This document shows positions 60,747 to 64,000 of a stretch of 64,000 nucleotides of DNA, piece after piece. How positions within the stretch are numbered: the stretch's first letter is position 1; every line of letters begins with the position of its first letter. Position numbers and translations under genes: made by a program. The notes beneath the pieces were generated by a model that did no database searches, was not told the DNA's origin, and saw only the letters and a list, made by a program, of their open reading frames with translations. The stretch is from NCBI GenBank assembly GCA_041666525.1, contig JBAYGT010000008.1, positions 1-64,000 on the forward strand, in the 5' to 3' direction. The DNA comes from JBAXTZ01 sp041666525. Lineage in GTDB: Bacteria > Bacillota > Negativicutes > JBAXTZ01.

Positions 60747-61454
60747 ATGGTCGAAAAAGGTTTATTTACTAACTATAGTCCAAATGAGATCGGAGTGCAT
60801 GATATAGTGCACATCGGCAATGTGTCGTTCAATATGGACACCATTGTAACCACTTGGTTTGGGATGGTGTTGGTTATTATCTTCGCAATAATGGCAACGA
60901 GAAAACTACAGCTCAAACCGCGCGGCGCACAGAATTTTTTTGAATCATTTCTGGAGTTTGTCGCCGGTTTGGTCGATGGTTCCTTAGGCATTAAAGGCAG
61001 GGTCGTTTTGCCGTATGTCGCGACGCTGTTTCTTTTTATTTTCTCCTGTAATCTTATGAGCGCTATTCCGATGTTGGAAGCGCCTACCAGTGACATTAAT
61101 ACTACAGCTGGACTGGCGTTGTTCGTTTTTATATTTGTGAACGGTATGATGATTTTCAAGCATGGACTGGGGAATTATTTCAAACACTATTTCAAACCGT
61201 TTGTTTTCTTTTTTCCGATAAACATTATCGAAACGATGGCAAAGCCTATGACTCTGGCACTACGGCTATTTGGGAATATTCTGGCTGGTGATGTTCTGCT
61301 GATCGTATTGAACCTTATTTTACCGGCGTGGTTTCCGGTGCCGACGATTGTCTGGATGATGTTTAGTTTGTTTGTTGCCGGCGTTCAAGCGTTTGTATTT
61401 ACGTTGCTTACAATTTCTTATCTGTCGGAGTCATTTGCCGAAGAAGCGCACTAG
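60747..61454 (+). CDS. atpB: ATP synthase F0 subunit a
   Basis: The 235-residue membrane protein forms the proton half-channels. The essential arginine lies in ALRLFGNILAGDVLLIVLNL near residue 175, and the last helix has VAGVQAFVFTLLTISYLSES. About five to six helices are visible. It sits 3 bp after atpI. Confidence 0.94.
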   Translation: MVEKGLFTNYSPNEIGVHDIVHIGNVSFNMDTIVTTWFGMVLVIIFAIMATRKLQLKPRGAQNFFESFLEFVAGLVDGSLGIKGRVVLPYVATLFLFIFSCNLMSAIPMLEAPTSDINTTAGLALFVFIFVNGMMIFKHGLGNYFKHYFKPFVFFFPINIIETMAKPMTLALRLFGNILAGDVLLIVLNLILPAWFPVPTIVWMMFSLFVAGVQAFVFTLLTISYLSESFAEEAH

Positions 61455-61514
61455 GTCTTGACCGTCATTGACGGACAAAATATATTTATAATATTTTAGG
61501 AGGATTTTTTACTT

Positions 61515-61766
61515 ATGGAGCATGCAATTATCGCAGGAGCAACTGCAATCGCAGCAGCCATCGTTGTTGGTCTAGCCGCAATCGGCGCCGGAATTGGTGA
61601 CGGTTTGGTTACTAGTAAAGCAGTCGAGAGTATGGCACGTCAACCGGAAGCTAAAGGAACAATTCTTACTAACATGCTTATATCTGTTGGTTTGATCGAG
61701 GCAGTGCCGATCATCGCCGTTGTTATAGCTTTCATCCTGTTATATGCTAATCCGCTTGCTAAATAG
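61515..61766 (+). CDS. atpE: ATP synthase F0 subunit c
   Basis: The 83-residue hairpin has GAGIGDGLVTSKAVESMARQ (the polar loop with RQPEAKG) and the ion-binding Glu in LIEAVPIIAVVIAFILLYAN near residue 61. The Asn/Gln at the first-helix position is Asp here (GIGDG). The sodium-type pattern (Gln in helix 1, Glu-Ser in helix 2) is absent, so proton coupling is the more likely reading. TAGGAGG precedes the start. Confidence 0.93.
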   Translation: MEHAIIAGATAIAAAIVVGLAAIGAGIGDGLVTSKAVESMARQPEAKGTILTNMLISVGLIEAVPIIAVVIAFILLYANPLAK

Positions 61767-61808
61767 TTAACTGTTCGTTATCCCAAACCAAGCAAAGGGG
61801 GAGAAACT

Positions 61809-62315
61809 TTGTTAGATATTAACGGCACGATTGTCGTGCAAATAATCAATTTTTTGTTGATGGTGGTAATTCTTTCATTTGTTGCTTACAAACCAATCAT
61901 GAAAATGATGCAAGAGCGTTCGGATAAGATTGCAAATGATTTGGATAACGCTGAAAAAGAACGAGCCATTGCTGAGGAACTTAAACTTGATTACCAGCGT
62001 CAACTTAATGATGCTCGTAAGCAAGCTCAGTTAATTTTGGATAAAGCAGTTCAGCAAGCAGAATCTGCCAAAGACGATGTACTAAATATTACCAGAGCCG
62101 AAAATGCTAAACTTTTGAAACAAGTGCAAGAAGAAATTGCGCGTGAGCGGGAAAAAATGTTTTTGGAAGTTCGTTCGCAAATTGTAAGCTTGAGTATCGA
62201 GTGCGCTGCAAAAGTATTGGCACGCGAGGTAAACAAAGCCGACAATGAACGACTGATTAGCGACTATGTAAGCAAACTGACTTTTGATTCGGCTGGTGAA
62301 AAGCATGTCAACTAA
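61809..62315 (+). CDS. atpF: ATP synthase F0 subunit b
   Basis: The 168-residue protein has one N-terminal membrane helix (IVVQIINFLLMVVILSFVAY) then a long charged coiled coil, as the peripheral stalk needs. It starts at TTG 61809 (AAGGGGGAG upstream). It overlaps atpH by 11 bp. Confidence 0.93.
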   Translation: MLDINGTIVVQIINFLLMVVILSFVAYKPIMKMMQERSDKIANDLDNAEKERAIAEELKLDYQRQLNDARKQAQLILDKAVQQAESAKDDVLNITRAENAKLLKQVQEEIAREREKMFLEVRSQIVSLSIECAAKVLAREVNKADNERLISDYVSKLTFDSAGEKHVN

Positions 62316-62844
62316 GCAAGTTTCGCCAAAATACGCACGTGCATTGTGCGCGGCAGCGAAAGACAAAGGATTGCTTGATACTGTCGAAAAAGAACTTAAA
62401 GTGTTAGCCGGAATTTTAGTTGATAACGCCGAATTCGCTGGTGTTTTTTTTAATCCCGGAGTTTCTGTAAAAGCTAAGATTAAAGTGTTTGAAGCGGTTT
62501 TTTCCAAGGACTGCTCGGATATTTTTGTTTCTTTTTTGAAGGTTGTTGCCGAAAAACGTCGCGAAGATTGTATCGATGACATAATTCGACTTTATAAAAC
62601 CTATGCTAACGAAGAACGAAACCTGTTAATTGGTCAACTTGTTACTGCAGATAAACTTGCAGATGTTAATGTAGCAGTGATTGCTGATCGTATAAAGCAA
62701 TTGACCGGCAAAACGGCGATAATAGAGCAAGTTGTTGATGCTTCAGTCATCGGAGGTTTTGCGTTGCAAATTAATGATATATGTTATGATGGAACTATCA
62801 AACGACGCTTGGAAAACATCAAAGCATTGTTAAATGGCAAATAA
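62305..62844 (+). CDS. atpH: ATP synthase F1 subunit delta
   Basis: The 179-residue protein starts STKQVSPKYARALCAAAKDK and ends VIGGFALQINDICYDGTIKRRL, both typical of the delta (OSCP) subunit, which attaches the peripheral stalk to F1. It lies between atpF and atpA in the standard order. Confidence 0.93.
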   Translation: MSTKQVSPKYARALCAAAKDKGLLDTVEKELKVLAGILVDNAEFAGVFFNPGVSVKAKIKVFEAVFSKDCSDIFVSFLKVVAEKRREDCIDDIIRLYKTYANEERNLLIGQLVTADKLADVNVAVIADRIKQLTGKTAIIEQVVDASVIGGFALQINDICYDGTIKRRLENIKALLNGK

Positions 62845-62877
62845 CAGGCAGGTGCCTGAAGAGGTGAGTAACGGCAG

Positions 62878-64000
62878 ATGAATATTAGACCTGAAGAAAT
62901 TACTGCGATTTTAAGGCAGCAAATTGAAAACTATAGCGCCGAAATCAGCATTGATGAGGTTGGGACTGTTATTTCCGTTGGTGACGGAGTTGCCCGGATT
63001 TACGGTCTAAGCAAAGCGATGGCCGGTGAGTTGTTGGAATTTCCCAATAACGTTTACGGTTTGGTGCTTAATTTGGAAGAAGAACATGTTGGTGCAGTTC
63101 TACTCGGTGGCGAGGAAACGGTAAAAGAACAAGACACAGTTCGCCGCACCGGAAAAATTATATCGGTTCCGGTTGGAGAAGCATTGATTGGCCGGGTTGT
63201 AGATGCGCTTGGGCAGCCGATAGACGGAAAAGGGCCGATTAATATTACTGAGTATCGTCCTATGGAGTTTTTAGCTCCCGGTATTTCTAAACGCCAATCG
63301 GTTAAAGAGCCTTTGCAAACCGGCATAAAAGCCATTGACTCAATGATACCGATCGGCAGAGGCCAGCGTGAGCTTATCATTGGCGACCGGCAAACTGGAA
63401 AAACTGCAATTGCGATTGATACAATCATTAACCAAAACGGATTGGGTGTGGTTTGTATTTATGTTGCTATTGGTCAAAAAGCGTCTACTGTTGCACGATT
63501 GGTAAATATTTTGGAAGAGCACGGCGCCATGTCCCACTCAATCGTGGTTGTCGCATCGGCAGCAGATAGTGCGCCGCTGCAGTATATAGCTCCTTACGCT
63601 GGTTGCGCGATGGGCGAATATTTTATGTTCAAAGGTCAGCACGCATTGTGCGTGTATGACGATTTGTCTAAGCATGCCCAAGCCTATCGGGCGATGTCGT
63701 TATTATTAAGGCGTCCGCCAGGGCGCGAAGCATATCCTGGTGACGTGTTTTATTTGCACTCCCGGCTACTGGAACGGGCAGCTAAATTATCTAAAGAGCT
63801 AGGTTCTGGTTCACTTACGGCTTTGCCGATAATCGAAACTCAAGCTGGCGATATGTCAGCTTATATTCCGACAAATGTTATCTCAATTACTGACGGACAA
63901 ATATTTCTAGAGAGCGAATTGTTTTACTCGGGCATCCGTCCGGCGGTAAACGCCGGGATTTCGGTTTCGCGTGTTGGTGGTAATGCACAAATAAAAGCGA
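62878..64000 (+). CDS. atpA: ATP synthase F1 subunit alpha (cut by window end)
   Basis: The frame continues through the right edge, giving the first 374 residues. The Walker A motif GDRQTGKT is near residue 169 and LVIDDLSKHAQAYR-like YDDLSKHAQAYRAMSLLLRR near residue 262; GSLTALPIIETQ and PTNVISITDGQIFLE follow. It forms the nucleotide-binding catalytic ring with beta. Start ATG 62878 has GAGGTGAG upstream. The gene stays in frame throughout the visible part. Confidence 0.97.
   Translation, partial: MNIRPEEITAILRQQIENYSAEISIDEVGTVISVGDGVARIYGLSKAMAGELLEFPNNVYGLVLNLEEEHVGAVLLGGEETVKEQDTVRRTGKIISVPVGEALIGRVVDALGQPIDGKGPINITEYRPMEFLAPGISKRQSVKEPLQTGIKAIDSMIPIGRGQRELIIGDRQTGKTAIAIDTIINQNGLGVVCIYVAIGQKASTVARLVNILEEHGAMSHSIVVVASAADSAPLQYIAPYAGCAMGEYFMFKGQHALCVYDDLSKHAQAYRAMSLLLRRPPGREAYPGDVFYLHSRLLERAAKLSKELGSGSLTALPIIETQAGDMSAYIPTNVISITDGQIFLESELFYSGIRPAVNAGISVSRVGGNAQIKA

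Noticed and set aside
1..64000. tRNA, rRNA or CRISPR arrays
   Set aside because: No cloverleaf with CCA-type acceptor, no rRNA segment and no regularly spaced repeats were seen in the gene-free gaps.

Overview
The window looks like chromosomal DNA of an anaerobic member of the Bacillota (Firmicutes), most likely Clostridia or Negativicutes. Pointers are the rapZ-yvcK-whiA block, a ydaO-type c-di-AMP riboswitch in front of an NlpC/P60 hydrolase, ComF and ComEB homologues, a SpoIID/LytB protein, a two-subunit iron-sulfur serine dehydratase, a ferredoxin-linked split glutamate synthase, and a wecA/tagO-mnaA-atpZ-atpI-atp operon. The DNA is moderately AT-rich. GTG and TTG starts are common, and many neighbouring genes overlap by a few bases. 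Genus-level placement is not possible from sequence reading alone.

Layout. Positions 1-345 hold a highly folded sequence ending in a terminator, with the tail of a reading frame that runs off the left edge. Positions 476-11617 are a type I restriction-modification island: hsdM, hsdS, an unrecognised gene with a PD-(D/E)XK nuclease signature, a truncated hsdR start, an RloA/RloB (AbiL-like) ATPase/TOPRIM-like pair with its own promoter, the intact hsdR, and a tightly coupled pair of uncharacterised genes. Positions 11.8-17.4 kb are mixed: a decayed XRE regulator, a small exported protein, an AAA/DUF4143 ATPase, a DEAD-box helicase with a hairpin leader, an acyltransferase remnant and a deaminase-like amidohydrolase. 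Positions 17.6-24.8 kb carry small accessory genes (GDPD, two GNATs, EamA, NUDIX, peptidase E, HIT, TIM-barrel isomerase, NYN).

Positions 24.9-29.8 kb are the three-gene glutamate synthase operon with a solitary DNA methyltransferase directly behind it. Positions 29.8-36.7 kb are housekeeping (ECF S component, Ogt, HAD, PHP, RapZ, YvcK, WhiA, GT2). Next come the riboswitch-controlled NlpC/P60 hydrolase, two ABC genes, yebC-ruvCAB-P5CR/ComER-queH-spoIID, a TtcA-like/YdcF pair on the minus strand, sdaAB-sdaAA, a sugar-phosphate block (phosphohexomutase, galU, pgi), recD2-comF, and an HD-GYP-like protein. Finally there is a promoter-driven RNA of about 280 nt before a zinc-ribbon gene, comEB, a double MazG-like protein, wecA/tagO-mnaA, and the start of the F-type ATP synthase operon, which leaves the window inside atpA.

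The parts most worth a second look are the restriction island, where a second partial hsdR start brackets the RloAB pair and an extra nuclease-like gene sits inside the operon, and the long closed RNA at about 56.13-56.41 kb, whose location after comF suggests the raiA RNA class or a relative. No CRISPR array, rRNA or tRNA gene was seen.
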